From positions 1,017,001 through 1,081,000 of the forward strand of contig NC_135561.1 of the NCBI RefSeq assembly GCF_964340395.1: 64,000 nt of DNA, read 5' to 3'. This document shows, one piece after another, positions 13,982 to 22,754 of the stretch. Source of the DNA: Glandiceps talaboti. Lineage: Eukaryota; Hemichordata; Enteropneusta; Spengelidae. The stretch's first letter is position 1, and each line of letters opens with the position of its first letter. The translations under genes and the position numbers were made by a program. Under the pieces are notes generated by a model. The model did not search any database and was not told the origin of the DNA. It worked only from the letters and a program-made list of their open reading frames with translations.

Positions 13982-16898
13982 GTGATGGTGATGGTGGTGG
14001 TGGTGGTGGTGGTGGTGGTGGTGGTGGTGGTGGTGGTGGTGGTGGTGGAGTAGTGTGATGAGAAGGATAGTATCATGGCTTTGCAGTATAATGAGTGATA
14101 CAGACTAATAACACTCTAAACTCTGATATAGTTTTCTAAGATATTGAGGGAGAGCTAGAAATATGAGATGAACGGGTAGTATGGGTGAGATGATTAATTA
14201 AAACAGTAAGTTACATTAGGCTTACAATCAAAATTTAGGTTAATGGTCTGAGTAGAGTCTCCATGTTTGTTCTTGGCAATGACTCTGTACTCCCCGCCAT
14301 CTTTGGGTGTGATGTTATCAATCTCCAACATTGCAAAGTAAAAGTCTCTATCTTCTTCGGCATCGATCATAAACCGTCCTCCATCTTGGAGTACCATGTC
14401 CTCTTTGTACCATGTTATCGTCGGACGAGGGGTGGCTTTTATCTCACACTCGAAGGTTAATCTTCGTCCATCTTTTGATTGATTGATGTGGGGCTTCATT
14501 GTGAAAATTGGAGCGCCGGCGGCAGGTTTGTCTAGAGGACCGATATTATTAGAATCTGACACACAGCATAAACGTCAAGGAAGTGGATACAGTTTGCATT
14601 TTCTCGGTAGTCATGGCAACATTAAATATCTGAATAAGTTTAATTAAGTTCTTTGTTACGTTAATTGAGTTGATTGGATATTCACATCTTAAACCAAACA
14701 ATAAAACATCTCTGTTTTTTTTCTCTATTATATATTTTTACAAAATTTGGTTTGGCCAATATAGATATGTACAATTACAAATGTACCAGTTTCTATCGAG
14801 AACTCTTTAAGAAAAACTGTTTAGCAGTTTATGTCAATGTACAGGGACGAGCGCATTGAGTCTTTTCAATTCTTGATGGAATAACAATTGTGTTGCCATG
14901 ATAATACGAGTTTGCATTTTGGCGCACCCCGTTGACTTCACACTAAGTGTCAAATACACAGCAAACAAAAGTGTAACAATCATGCTGAGAAAGACGTATA
15001 ATATCTCACAAGTGAACGCATGCGTACATGATATTGTTACTAATTCCATGCATTAATTAAAACTTGTAGTAACTAATGACACTTATAATCTATCCAATAT
15101 CTATTTCAGTGGGTCTGTCAGTTTAATATCAAATTATACACGACTTTGAATTTACACAGGAATATCTTGGAAAGCACAGTTCAACTACGGTCATACACAG
15201 TATGGCATACGTCCATGAAAAATATAACCTCGAACAGCTGTTGGAACGGAGCCAAAATGTCTGAATGTTTCACCAGCTATTGACATCAATAGTTCAATGT
15301 AGGATAAAGAACTAAATTGTTACATTTTGACCTCTAACCCCCTTCCCCCTCACATTATCACAATCAAACAGATAATCATAATTAAATCAATATCGGGCTT
15401 TGAGGTAAAACAAAACAACAACTCAGTAGTCCGTTGATGGCTTTTGTCTCTGCTTCTTCTTTTTTAATTTCCCATTTATATGACTTAATTGTTTGGCTAA
15501 TTAATGTTTGAAAACGTTGCATACGTTGTTTGTTCAAATTGTAACCTTGGAGACAAGTACGATATACACTTCGGTTTGTATCCATTTTACTATTATTAAT
15601 AATATTGATTCAAATAAACGAGCTTCAGGGAATGTTGAACTACGCTATCAAATTCGAATTGTACTGGTCAGCTAAACAACCTTATAAGTGAACCGTGAGT
15701 GTTTATAGAGACTTACCTTCAAAATTGAGTTTGATTGTTGACGTTGATTCTCCAAGTGCGTTCTTGGCAAACACCACATAGTCCCCACCATCAGACCCAG
15801 CAACATTAGAAATCGTGAGAGACAAGAAGTAAAAATCCTCGTCAGCCTCAATCCGAATAGAGATTTTTCCACCATCTGTGATTGGAATACCATTGCGGGT
15901 CCATTGGATACTAGGTCGAGGAGATGCTTGAAGTTCACTTTGGATTGTTAGAGTTTTACCATCATCCGACTGTTTCATTACAGGTTTCATCGTAAATCTA
16001 GGAGCTGTTCCTTCAATTTGTTGTTCCCTGACAATAAAATGTAGCAATGTTTGTAAAGACTGTTTTGTCAGCAGACGATAATTTGTAGCAATTTATGTAA
16101 GATTTGTGTCGAAACAGACGATAAAATGTAGTAAGATTTTTGTAGCACCAGACGTTTTTTTTCATGTTAAGTGGTTATCATTGTAGCAATGTAAAAACAA
16201 ACAAACAAACAAACAAACAAACAAACAAACAAACAAACAACAATAAACGAATTTACATCTACATTTTACGATCAAGATGAGTAATTTTTATAACCTGTAG
16301 ATTATCACTATCTATATTGACACAAATTGAACCCCTATAAGTGTGTAGCAGGAGGAGGGAGGAAGAAGAAGAAGGAATGAAAGAAGGAAGGCAGGAAGGA
16401 AAAAAGGAAGGTAGGAGATGTGTAGAGGAAGACGAAAATGAGGCCGAGAGGAGGGGGAGAAGAAGAAGGAAGAATGAAGGGGAAAGGGAGGAGAACGAGG
16501 GGGGAGAATTGAATGGAGAAGGACATTGTTATGGAACAAGTGCACTCCACATGTTATTAAGGAGTAGATTGTGTCTTTCTGTGGTGCCTTGTTTGAGAAG
16601 TGGGTCATTTTGTTTGAGCATATGACACTACTACAGTTAAAGAATACCACTACATACGTGTTGCGTAGTCTTATGGATACAAGATGTGTAATCCTATTTA
16701 CGTTTAGGGTGAACAGATCATAGACTAAGTATATACTATCCAATTATAAGATCGTAGCAGGTATGAGGTCGCCATTTAGTCGGTAAAATATAGCAATATG
16801 ATTTCAAAGCATGAAACCTTACACAGACTCTAAACTAGAATCATCAGTGATATGGAAACTTCATTTAATTGTCTGACAGACAGCTAGACGAGCTGACC

Positions 16899-16984
<86 letters not shown>

Positions 16985-19385
16985 GAGCACCACATAGAGA
17001 AAGAAAGACAGACTGACTCACTCACTGAAACAGATAAATAGCCACTAAGTTTGTATACAGGGAGACACAGTAGCATAATTTGGCACACAGACTGGTATCC
17101 ATGGATAACATGATGATAGTTACCTCGTGTTTTTATCGCATTTTTATTTACTTACATATTGTGGGTATACCTGTGTACGTTTATTTATGTTTGTTTGTTT
17201 GTTTGTTTGTTTAGATTTCTTGTTAGATTATGTTTGTCTATGGGTTAGACAATTTAAATTTGAAGTTATTTGAGATATAAACTTACCCTCCTCCACCAGA
17301 CTGTTGTCCTAAAACAAGAAAAAAAATCGGAAATTAAGTTAATTTGTGGGTACTTATATAAACGGTGTAGTTTTATATCGGTTATATTTTGATATCAAAG
17401 GCACCATGCATCCCCTAAAACCACCATGCACCCCTAAAACCACCATGCACCCCTAAAACCCCAACCCATGCACCCCTAAAACCCCAACCCATGCACCCCT
17501 AAAAACTAACCCATGGATGTTATACATTTGTGGTGACGTCATGTCCGTATCTATATTATGGTCTGTATGTGTTGGTGCGCCGTTAAATTGTATTAATTTC
17601 AAATGAGCATATTTTTCTTTCTTTGCATCACACCATATTACGTCAAAAGTCATATGTAAGCTACTTGGCATAGTATTGTTATTGCTATTAATGGCAATAT
17701 ATAGAAACATAGACTATCATAAATATGTTATGACATCTCAAAAGAATATGTCAGTAATTTTCAAAAATATTTTCCATAATAGGAAAATGTAAATGTAGTT
17801 TATAGTCATATTTCCTACTTTGGAGTTTTGGGAAAGGTCCTACTTTCAAATGCCACTCGTTCTCGCAAGCCAGGTTTTTTTCGCTGACGCAACGAAACAT
17901 AATAGTCGACGTACATGTATGTGAGGTAGCATTGTCACACGGTAAAAAGGCCCTAGTTTACAACAATATAGTACCACTTTGCGTCATTTCATTTGATATT
18001 ACATCATATACTTGGGTATTCCACAGGGAAAAGATTTTGTATTCACGATTTTTCGGATTTCTAATATTATATTCTGTATATTTCCACAGACAAGTAAGGT
18101 TCTTATCTTACTTGTGTGTGATGTTGTTTCCTCACACTGTTTTTTCCTATTTCCTACCTGTTACCACTGTCTTATCAGAGTTTACCAACTTTGCATAACT
18201 TAGCAGATTGCTTATCCGAGAACAAGCTCACTGGTTATTTTCACATGATTAATACGCAGTGAGTGTAAACATCCACTGATCCGAATAATGACCAGTATAA
18301 TACGTGTACTGCCCTTAGTCTAGTCTATCTGCTAGACCTCGGATGTTCTTCCAATAAAATACGACACACGACCGAACATCGCTATCGAGGATGGAACAAG
18401 CCCTCACTGCGAACTTCGTTCGCTTATAGTATCGAAAGAAAGCCCGAACGTCTAGCAGCAAGACTACCATTAGTCGGATCAGTAGATCTTTACACTCCCC
18501 GCGCAATGAGTTAATGGGGGCAATTAGCCCGTGGTGAGTTTGTTCTTGGATTAGCATTCTGCTAATTTATCCAAAGTTGGTAAACTCTGATAAGACAGTG
18601 GCAACAGTAGAAAACAGCGGGGAAAAGTGAGAGGAAACAATATTTTAAAACTTTATTTGAAATGTAGAGAAAATAATATTAGAAATCCTGAAAATCGCGA
18701 GAACTATATTGATCATTTGTTCTTTACCCTATGGGTATTCCCATTTGAGAGAGGGGTCGGAGACTTACTATTGTGACACTGAAATAATTCGCCACCCCAG
18801 CTGAAGAAACTGATCGGTCTCTAAAGAAGGCCTGTGGTGGCGCTGCAAGTGTAAGTATGCACGGTCTGTACAAATGAACTGATCATGTAGACCGACTTCG
18901 ATCATTTGTTACGTTACAATAATATAAGTTCCTTAGTTTCTTACTTCACGATTCGCGAATTCTTCAATCATAAAAACAACAAAGTCGTCACTCCCCTTCC
19001 TACGTCACTCACTCACTGATACGTTACCATGGTGGCATAAATTTGCCATCTGTAAATCGTGATAATCGAATTACTTACCGAAATTAAGTGCAATTGTTCC
19101 ACTACTCTCGCCAAATTGATTTTTTGCAACAACCTTGTAAGTTCCTGCGTCGTCGGGGGAGACATTTTGCAGCTCCAACGAAACAATAAAGGCATTTCCC
19201 TTCGGCAATACATCCATGTAATAGCGCCCTCCATCGCGAATTTCCACTGCGTTCCGATACCACGTAAACGATGGTTTAGGATTGCCCGAAATTTGACATT
19301 TAAAAGTCAACAGTTTACCATCCGGAGACTGGTCTATGTACGGCTTCTGTACAAATGACGGGCCACTTTCTCCTGGCTTAACCAT
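28..19385 (-). CDS. unc-22: Twitchin/projectin-like giant muscle protein, N-terminal part (21 coding exons, 3' incomplete)
   Basis: This gene encodes the first 1029 residues of a giant sarcomeric protein of the twitchin/projectin family, which sits on thick filaments of invertebrate muscle. The visible order is Ig1 (about residues 9-102), Ig2 (110-213), Ig3 (214-323), Ig4 (331-432), Ig5 (433-537), a Gln/Ser-rich linker (538-610), Ig6 (about 612-709) and a PEVK-like linker (710-1029). The Ig domains carry the core Trp, the D-x-G-x-Y-type turn and the closing NLNF strand typical of N-terminal twitchin Ig domains. Six Ig domains followed by a PEVK-like segment recall insect projectin, which has such a segment after its N-terminal Ig block. 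Exon sizes sum to 3087 nt, exactly 1029 codons, and every junction phase agrees. Kinase and Fn3 regions would lie beyond the left edge. Twitchin orthology is inferred from domain style and order; another titin-like protein is the main alternative. Confidence 0.88.
716..803. repeat. (AT)n microsatellite in intron 20
   Basis: An almost perfect AT dinucleotide run of about 85 bp lies in the intron between exons 21 and 20. It is cruciform-prone and has no coding role. Confidence 0.95.
1151..1243 (-). CDS. Twitchin-like exon 20: 93-nt PEVK-like repeat exon
   Basis: This exon encodes APAESAPPSEIEKPKKDK, then PTPVEEPIGKTT. The acceptor is TGCTATAG and the donor AC/GTATGT. It is 93 nt and symmetric phase 2. 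Confidence 0.86.
1500..1720. pseudogene. Ghost of a PEVK repeat unit that lost its exon
   Basis: From about 1557 the sequence matches the flank that normally lies just upstream (in gene sense) of a repeat exon: GGAAAGCGACGGTGAGGG, then AGTCACAC, then GCATAGTAGTGGTATAT. Compare 5048-5170. It is joined directly to the distal part of another unit, so the exon and its donor-side intron are missing. This is the scar of a deletion by unequal crossing-over. Confidence 0.6.
2247..2339 (-). CDS. Twitchin-like exon 19: 93-nt PEVK-like repeat exon
   Basis: This exon encodes APAESAPTSEKEKPKKDK, then PIPVEEPIGKKP with a joining Thr. The acceptor is TGCTTAG and the donor AC/GTATGT. It is intermediate between the GKKP and GKTT subgroups. 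Confidence 0.85.
2609..2855. mobile_element. MITE-like insertion with CACTAT termini
   Basis: The left end CACTATCCGGAAAAATC (2609) and the right end GACTTTTCGTATAGTG (to 2855) are imperfect inverted repeats. The 247 bp between them (with ACCCACC-rich and GGGGTAGTACGAGATG segments) is absent from the matching introns of the sister repeat units. There is no open frame, so this is a nonautonomous DNA element. Confidence 0.65.
3250..3342 (-). CDS. Twitchin-like exon 18: 93-nt PEVK-like repeat exon (GKKP type)
   Basis: This exon encodes IPAESEPPSETEKPKKDK, then RVPVEEPIGKKP. Ile for Ala at its start and Glu for Ala at position 6 set it apart from its neighbours. The acceptor is TGATATAG and the donor AT/GTATGT. 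Confidence 0.85.
4286..4378 (-). CDS. Twitchin-like exon 17: 93-nt PEVK-like repeat exon (GKKP type)
   Basis: This exon encodes APAESAPPSETEKPKKDK, then RVPVEEPIGKKP. The acceptor is TGATATAG and the donor AT/GTATGT. It is 93 nt and symmetric phase 2. Confidence 0.86.
4942..5034 (-). CDS. Twitchin-like exon 16: 93-nt PEVK-like repeat exon (GKKP type)
   Basis: This exon encodes APAESAPPSETEKPKKDK, then HVPVEEPIGKKP with a joining Ile. The acceptor is TGCTGTAG and the donor AT/GTATGT. It belongs to the GKKP-ending subgroup (exons 16-19). Confidence 0.86.
5925..6017 (-). CDS. Twitchin-like exon 15: 93-nt PEVK-like repeat exon
   Basis: This exon encodes APAESAPPSETEKPKKDK, then RTPVEEPIGKTT. 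It is 93 nt and symmetric phase 2, with acceptor ATGCTATAG and donor AC/GTACGT. It is the near-identical partner of exon 14, 982 bp away. Confidence 0.86.
6907..6999 (-). CDS. Twitchin-like exon 14: 93-nt PEVK-like repeat exon (EIEK type)
   Basis: This symmetric phase-2 exon encodes 31 residues: APAESAPPSEIEKPKKDK, then RTPVEEPIGKTT. The acceptor is TGCTATAG and the donor AC/GTACGT. It lies in the second unit of a nearly identical tandem duplication of about 982 bp shared with exon 15. Confidence 0.86.
7547..7618 (-). CDS. Twitchin-like exon 13: 72-nt PEVK-like repeat exon
   Basis: This is a sister of exon 12: KPAESAPPKGKPTPV and EEPIGKTT, with the same TTCGTTAG acceptor. The donor has shifted to AG/GTATGT, so the joining residue is Arg instead of Thr. 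It is 72 nt and symmetric phase 2. Confidence 0.84.
8407..8478 (-). CDS. Twitchin-like exon 12: 72-nt PEVK-like repeat exon
   Basis: This symmetric phase-2 exon encodes 24 residues: KPAESAPPKGKPMPV and EEPIGKTT. Compared with the 93-nt copies it lacks the SExEKPKKD segment. The acceptor is TTCGTTAG and the donor AC/GTAAGT. Confidence 0.85.
8919..9012 (-). CDS. Twitchin-like exon 11: first PEVK-like exon
   Basis: This 94-nt exon encodes EPATKKPVPKKDEPAAKK and ends KPEPVEETIGKTT. It starts the PEVK-like linker and differs from the later copies in its Lys/Pro-rich first half, but shares the PVEE-x-IGKTT ending and the AC/GTATGT donor. The acceptor is TTACTACAG. Its phase change (1 in, 2 out) converts the Ig frame to the phase-2 frame of the array. 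Confidence 0.87.
9081..9655. repeat. Minisatellite of GTGCAACT units in intron 10
   Basis: Units such as CTATGTGCAACTCCTGCATTG recur, irregular at first and then as roughly 31-bp units at about 9410-9650. Because 31 is not a multiple of three and the unit lacks stops, long spurious open frames appear on both strands. Confidence 0.9.
9671..9837 (-). CDS. Twitchin-like exon 10: end of Ig6
   Basis: This exon reads RNGKVINNSANFKIKR, then YILHIVEVFPEDSGKYTC and EAVNASGKVTSLAVLEVK, the C' to G strands of an Ig domain with a strand-F Cys. The acceptor is TTTCTTAG and the donor AAAG/GTGAGT. It ends on one base, which the next exon completes to Glu. Confidence 0.92.
10349..10425 (-). CDS. Twitchin-like exon 9: middle of Ig6
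   Basis: This 77-nt exon, too short to show as an obvious open frame, reads NAMDGDEVIFRVRMTGF and PAPQITWY. That is the B to C strand region of an Ig domain, with the core Trp but no strand-B Cys. The acceptor is TTATTCTAG and the donor ACAG/GTACGT. It joins exon 8 in phase 0 and exon 10 in phase 2. Confidence 0.9.
10888..11159 (-). CDS. Twitchin-like exon 8: Gln/Met-rich then Ser/Thr-rich linker, first strand of Ig6
   Basis: This exon begins VQQIQMMQQRMKQ, continues through an acidic and Ser/Thr-rich stretch (SSSKYVSGDEQSG, SMTSITTSTAV) and ends KPVFAEGLKNQ, the first strand of the next Ig domain. The tetrapeptide RKMS fits the basophilic PKA-type pattern. This is an interdomain, possibly regulatory linker. 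The acceptor is TATTGCAG and the donor CAG/GTAAGT in phase 0. Confidence 0.88.
11277..11445. mobile_element. Partial copy of the MITE family seen at 59242
   Basis: The stretch GTAAAACAACACAGACC, then GTTTGCGACTCAATAAATTA, then AGTGTAAAAGTTTGTTATT closely matches the interior of the 59242-59587 element. The flank TTTATTTTGGAT matches its arm. Only about half an element is present, in intron 7 of the twitchin-like gene. Confidence 0.55.
11653..11967 (-). CDS. Twitchin-like exon 7: Ig5
   Basis: This exon encodes RAAPDSGRGPSFPEKPS and an Ig domain with core VIWKHND, the ISITQEANLYVLKLEV strand and TPEDGGIYTINARN, ending ITINFN. The acceptor is TTTTCAG and the donor AATG/GTAGGT. It is 315 nt with phase 1 on both sides. 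Confidence 0.91.
12320..12630. repeat. (TCTG)n followed by (TC)n microsatellite, intron 6
   Basis: About 230 bp of TCTG repeats with occasional TCTC interruptions run into about 70 bp of pure TC. The tract lies in the intron between exons 7 and 6. Open frames across it are artefacts. Confidence 0.97.
12700..13004 (-). CDS. Twitchin-like exon 6: Ig4
   Basis: This exon encodes AKGLAPSFAGKPVMKQ and an Ig domain with core ITWYHGD, the LLQDGGRIRI strand, TPTDGGVYTVVAKN and TINLNFD. Ser replaces the strand-B Cys (FESEL). The acceptor is TTTACAG and the donor GACA/GTGAGT. It is 305 nt long. Confidence 0.91.
13076..13238. repeat. Compound microsatellite: ATCG, CAGA, ACTG, GGAC
   Basis: Successive tetranucleotide runs of ATCG (13076-13090), CAGA (about 13107-13172), ACTG (about 13175-13218) and GGAC end the tract. 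It is the reverse-strand counterpart of the TCTG tract at 12320, in intron 5. Confidence 0.95.
13416..13437 (-). CDS. Twitchin-like exon 5: second 22-nt microexon
   Basis: This second 22-nt exon has the same phases as exon 2 (one base in, two out) and reads S-EPSAPA-K across its joins. The donor is AAA/GTAAGT. The acceptor ends in AAG rather than CAG (ATACACAAAG), which is allowed but weaker. Exon 4 and exon 6 join in frame only if it is included. Confidence 0.78.
13907..14049. repeat. (GAT)n(GGT)n trinucleotide repeat, intron 4
   Basis: About 24 GAT units switch through GGTGAT into about 21 GGT units. Both strands show homopolymeric open frames (Met/Val, Ile/Thr), which are shadows. Confidence 0.97.
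14226..14555 (-). CDS. Twitchin-like exon 4: Ig3
   Basis: This exon encodes a short linker (DSNNIGPLDKPAAG) and an Ig domain with strand-B Cys (LTFECEIK), core ITWYKED, a KDGGEYRV turn and TINLNFD. The acceptor is GTGTGTCAG and the donor GATT/GTAAGC. It joins exon 3 directly in phase 1, so no microexon is needed here. Confidence 0.92.
15717..16027 (-). CDS. Twitchin-like exon 3: Ig2
   Basis: This exon encodes EQQIEGTAPRFTMKP followed by one Ig domain (core SIQWTRNG, then GSDGGDYVVFAKN and KLNFE). There is no strand-B Cys; Ser takes its place (TIQSEL). The acceptor is TTGTCAG and the donor GAAG/GTAAGT. Its 311 nt use phase 2 in and phase 1 out. Confidence 0.9.
16196..16242. repeat. (AAAC)n microsatellite, intron 2
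   Basis: About 11 perfect AAAC units lie in the intron between exon 3 and the first microexon. Confidence 0.95.
16350..16525. repeat. Polypurine tract (GGA/GAA-rich), intron 2
   Basis: About 175 bp are almost purely purine on the plus strand (polypyrimidine in the sense of the twitchin-like gene), with few interruptions. Such tracts can form triplex DNA. The Glu/Arg- and Ser/Pro-rich open frames over it are compositional. Confidence 0.85.
16900..16984. repeat. (CAGA)n microsatellite, intron 2
   Basis: About 21 perfect CAGA units lie about 300 bp from the microexon at 17287. Confidence 0.96.
17287..17308 (-). CDS. Twitchin-like exon 2: 22-nt microexon
   Basis: This 22-nt exon lies between a TTGTTTTAG acceptor and a GTAAGT donor. 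It takes one base from exon 1 and gives two to exon 3, reading G-QQSGGGG across the joins. The phase match on both sides is the main support: without it exon 1 (phase 1) and exon 3 (phase 2) would not join in frame. Confidence 0.82.
17400..17516. repeat. CACCATGCACCCCTAAAAC minisatellite, intron 1
   Basis: Five units of 20-27 bp are built on CCATGCACCCCTAAAAC. It resembles degenerate telomeric C-strand repeats only superficially, because each unit carries the non-telomeric CATGCA. Confidence 0.85.
18011..18748. mobile_element. Foldback element with ~280-bp imperfect inverted arms, intron 1
   Basis: The left arm (about 18011-18292) and right arm (about 18468-18748) are inverted copies. For example ACTGTCTTATCAGAGTTTAC at 18167 faces GTAAACTCTGATAAGACAGT at 18580, and GGGTATTCC faces GGAATACCC at the tips. 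The remaining centre is itself partly inverted (GCTAGAC/GTCTAGC). No coding capacity is visible, so this is a nonautonomous foldback or MITE element, about 330 bp into intron 1 from the coding exon. Confidence 0.75.
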
Positions 19386-19399
19386 GATTACGAACTAAC
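19079..19399 (-). CDS. Twitchin-like exon 1: start codon and Ig1
   Basis: The acceptor is a TTTTTTCAG with the exon starting at 19399. The ATG at 19385-19383 has A at -3 and G at +4, and an in-frame TAG lies 9 nt upstream, so this is the translation start. It begins MVKPGESGPSF and encodes one complete Ig domain with a Cys in strand B (LTFKCQI), the core Trp (FTWYRN) and DDAGTYKV. The donor is CG/GTAAGT at 19079, leaving one base. The acceptor implies at least one further noncoding 5' exon at a higher coordinate. Confidence 0.9.
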
Positions 19400-22195
19400 C
19401 TGAAAAAATAAAACACGTACGTTCATTAGCTTACATTCTCTTATCTCAAAAAGTTATGTTAGGCCATATGAAAAATCAGTTATTCCAAACTTTTCGTTGA
19501 TGTTGTCCACCCATTCAATTAGCAAGCCACAGCAATATTTTCCCGTTGGCTATGGAAAATTAAGATGTACGGCTGCTGCAAGAGAGCTGTGGTTTTACGT
19601 GGATGTGTCCACCTAAGTTAATGAATTATTTTAGTAAAAAGCGCCTCGTTTACTGGTGATTGTACGCTGTAGCCTGAGGCATTCCTACATGAGAGGATAC
19701 ACATGAAATATTAACATATATCACCGTTTCCTAGTTTTGAAGAGTTTGATCGGAATAACATGTTTTTATAGACACCATAATAATTTCGGCCAATAAAAGT
19801 TCAAATGTTGGAATTTTAACCCCGACAAAAATGATCGTATTGTTTCAAATTCTCTATCAAATGCTATATTCATTTTAAGTAGTGAATCTGAAATCACTAA
19901 TTAAAAGTACTCCGGTATAATAATATGAAATATTAATACTTTATTGCCAAGTGTATAAAAACATATTATACAATGAAACTTATTTTACAAATCGTGGACC
20001 GAATCAAATGAATTGTACGACAGGGGGATACACAATCTGTTTGGTAAAATTCTGACACTACTATACAAAAAACATAAATCACGACTGTTTAAAATACGAA
20101 CAGCAGTTGCATAAAAACTGTTTTTGAATAGTTTTAATTTGCCTATAACTTGTTCCCGATGGTAACAGGTCAAACAATTTGTACCGTCTGGGTGATAAAC
20201 TTCTTAGTGTGGCTGTAAAAAAAGCGAGTGGAGAGACAGTATATATGCCCGGTGATGTTAGCCGCTGTTTTATTATGCCTGCCAGTAATATTTATGTTGC
20301 ATATTTCTGTGTAAGGCTTTTTAAAGTTATGGATTTAAACCCTTGATTCAATGTAACACGGTTGTAGTTTTATGCAGCGATATATGCCAAGTGATAGGAG
20401 TGAAACCCCGGTTGAATATTAAACACTGGTAACTTGAATTTACTTCAAACTAGTTTGTGTACAATTCAATTATATTAGCTCTTTCGAAGTCGTAGAAGCG
20501 GGACCCCGGTTGAATATAAGACGGTAGTATTATGTCTATACATCGAAATCTACTTTTAAAGCTTGACACTACAAGTGAGGCCTCTTTATGTGGAATGTCA
20601 ACAACTATTTGACCTCATTGGAGGTCAATTAGTTCAAATTTCATCTCCGTATATCTCAGTCTCTCCTGTCTCATGTCTCTGGCAGACTGCGTGATTTACA
20701 TTGATGACTCGTGGCATGAACGATGATAAAGGTTAGAAGTCCTTCTGGCAGTATAGGCTGTGATCTGACAAATGATTTCAAGCTTTGTCAAGTTTACGAT
20801 CGGAAATATCAGTCATAATTTGTAACAAGATATTCCTATACATACTATTTTGAGTTTATTGGTGGTCGCAGCACTTGGTAACACGATATCCCTAATCAGT
20901 ATATAAGCAGCAGTCACAGCAGCACTCGTTAACCTTGAATGATAACAAAGCTATGAATAATTTGGTAGAACGAAACATGAGTCGACCCGCTGGTTGTTTT
21001 TTTCGATGGCATAACACTTTGACAAGCAGTAACAAAAGTAGGATACAATGTATATAAAAAAAAATATGACAAATTCATCTTTCCGGTCGAGAAACAATTA
21101 TTGAAGAAATAATATTAATAATATTTAATTTAACTCCAGGTTTTCAAATTTTGAATATCAAATACTACAAACCTATCCATAATTATTTTGTTTTGTTTGT
21201 GCACGTAATGTGTAATTTGCATATAAACAGCTAAAATTCTAGCATGTATAATTATCATTATACTGGTATCATATCATAGCCGAAGCATATTTTTAATTAT
21301 ATTTGGCTAAATTTATACATATTTATATATTTATTTTGAAATTCGGTCTTTCAAACCACACTGTTTCGAGAAATCGTTCATAAACGTGTTATCTTATGTT
21401 AGTTTATACAGAGAACCTTTGGGAGGCAGAAAAATGAAAAAAATATCACTAAAGTTTATTCATGTGTGTTCCTTGTTCCGCGAGGACTTTTGATGTTTAT
21501 ATGTGTTATTTCAAAAGCGTTTATTTGTATTACGTCTGTAATAACACACTTTGTTGATGTGGATACTACGTCATACAGACAACCCCTCTCGTCTTACGAT
21601 ATGTCGATACGAAGGTATACTGGCTTTTCTCTCAGTGCCAATGACCGAGGCCAGTGTATAGCGTTACAGGAACATTAGTATGTTGTGTATGGGAAGGGAG
21701 AGGTAGAAAACAAAATAGATAACGCAATATAGAAACCAACTGACTAAAACAGAACGTTGTCAAATCTTTCTAATACTTTCGCATTTTATCGTTTGCCTCG
21801 ACAATAACTTTACCGAATTTGTACCGCTAGGTAACCCAGTGAAGAATGACAGGGTGTGCCTCATTTTTTAACTAATGTCATATTAACTATGACAAGTAAT
21901 TTGCTGCCATTACCACAAGCTGTCTGTGTACATACATAACCAGGTGCATATGAGTGAAATATTCAGACAATGCAATGGTAGCATATGTAGTTGACAGTAC
22001 GTGGCATTTATTGATATGCTGAGAGACTGGACTATGTATTATGTAGGACTGAGCAGTGGCAAACTCTGCTATTTAGGCAGAGTACTTTAAGTGTCAATGA
22101 CCATGATGACTGAGTAGTTACCATTCTCGCCAGAGCACATATTTTCTCTTGCCGGTACGATCTGCCCAGTGCCGTAAAGAGGTCTGTAGGATACC
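19400..22195. other. No gene seen (probably 5' intron of the twitchin-like gene)
   Basis: This AT-rich stretch has only short random open frames and no repeats of note. The acceptor at 19399 implies that it belongs to an intron leading to an unseen upstream 5' UTR exon. Confidence 0.5.
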
Positions 22196-22199
22196 AAGT

Positions 22200-22745
22200 T
22201 GTTCAGTTACTGACTGAGTAACGCACACTGAATGACCGTGTAGTTACTGACTGAGTAATGCACACTGAATGACCGTGTAGTTACTGAGTAATGCAAACTG
22301 AATGACCATGTAGTTACTGACTGAATAACGCACACTGAATGACTGTGTAGTTACTGAGCAACGCACACTGAATGACCGTGTAGTTACTAACTGAGTAATG
22401 CACACTGAATGACCGTGTAGTTACTGAGTAATGCACACTGAATGACCGTGTAGTTACTGGGTAATGCACACTGAATGACCGTGTAGTTACTGGGTAATGC
22501 AAACAGAAACCGTGTAGTTACTAACTGAGTAATGCACACTGAATGACCGTGTAGTTACTGAGTAATGCAAACTGAATGACCGTGTAGTTACTGAGTAATG
22601 CAAACTGAATGACCGTGTAGTTACTGAGTAATGCAAACTGAATGACCATGTAGTTACTGACTGAATAACGCACACTGAATGACCGTGTAGTTACTAACTG
22701 AGTAACGCACACTGAATGACCGTGGAGTTACTGACTGAGTAACGC
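22200..22745. repeat. Minisatellite with GAATGACCGTGTAGTTACTG units
   Basis: About 16 units alternate between roughly 29 and 37 bp, depending on whether ACTGACTGA or ACTGA precedes GTAATGCACACTGAATGACC. Near-perfect copies are interspersed with a few variants (GCAAACTG for GCACACTG). Confidence 0.9.
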
Positions 22746-22754
22746 GAACAGTGT

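Noticed and set aside
13840-14076. Poly-Ile/Thr and poly-Met/Val open frames, also at 44661-44955
   Set aside because: Trinucleotide repeat shadows with no flanking coding signal.
16341-16625. Glu/Arg-rich open frame
   Set aside because: Produced by the polypurine tract; it disappears outside it.
17400-17516. Interstitial telomere repeat (CCCCTAAAACCCCAACCC)
   Set aside because: Units contain CATGCA and have 20- or 27-bp periods, so this is a minisatellite with chance resemblance.
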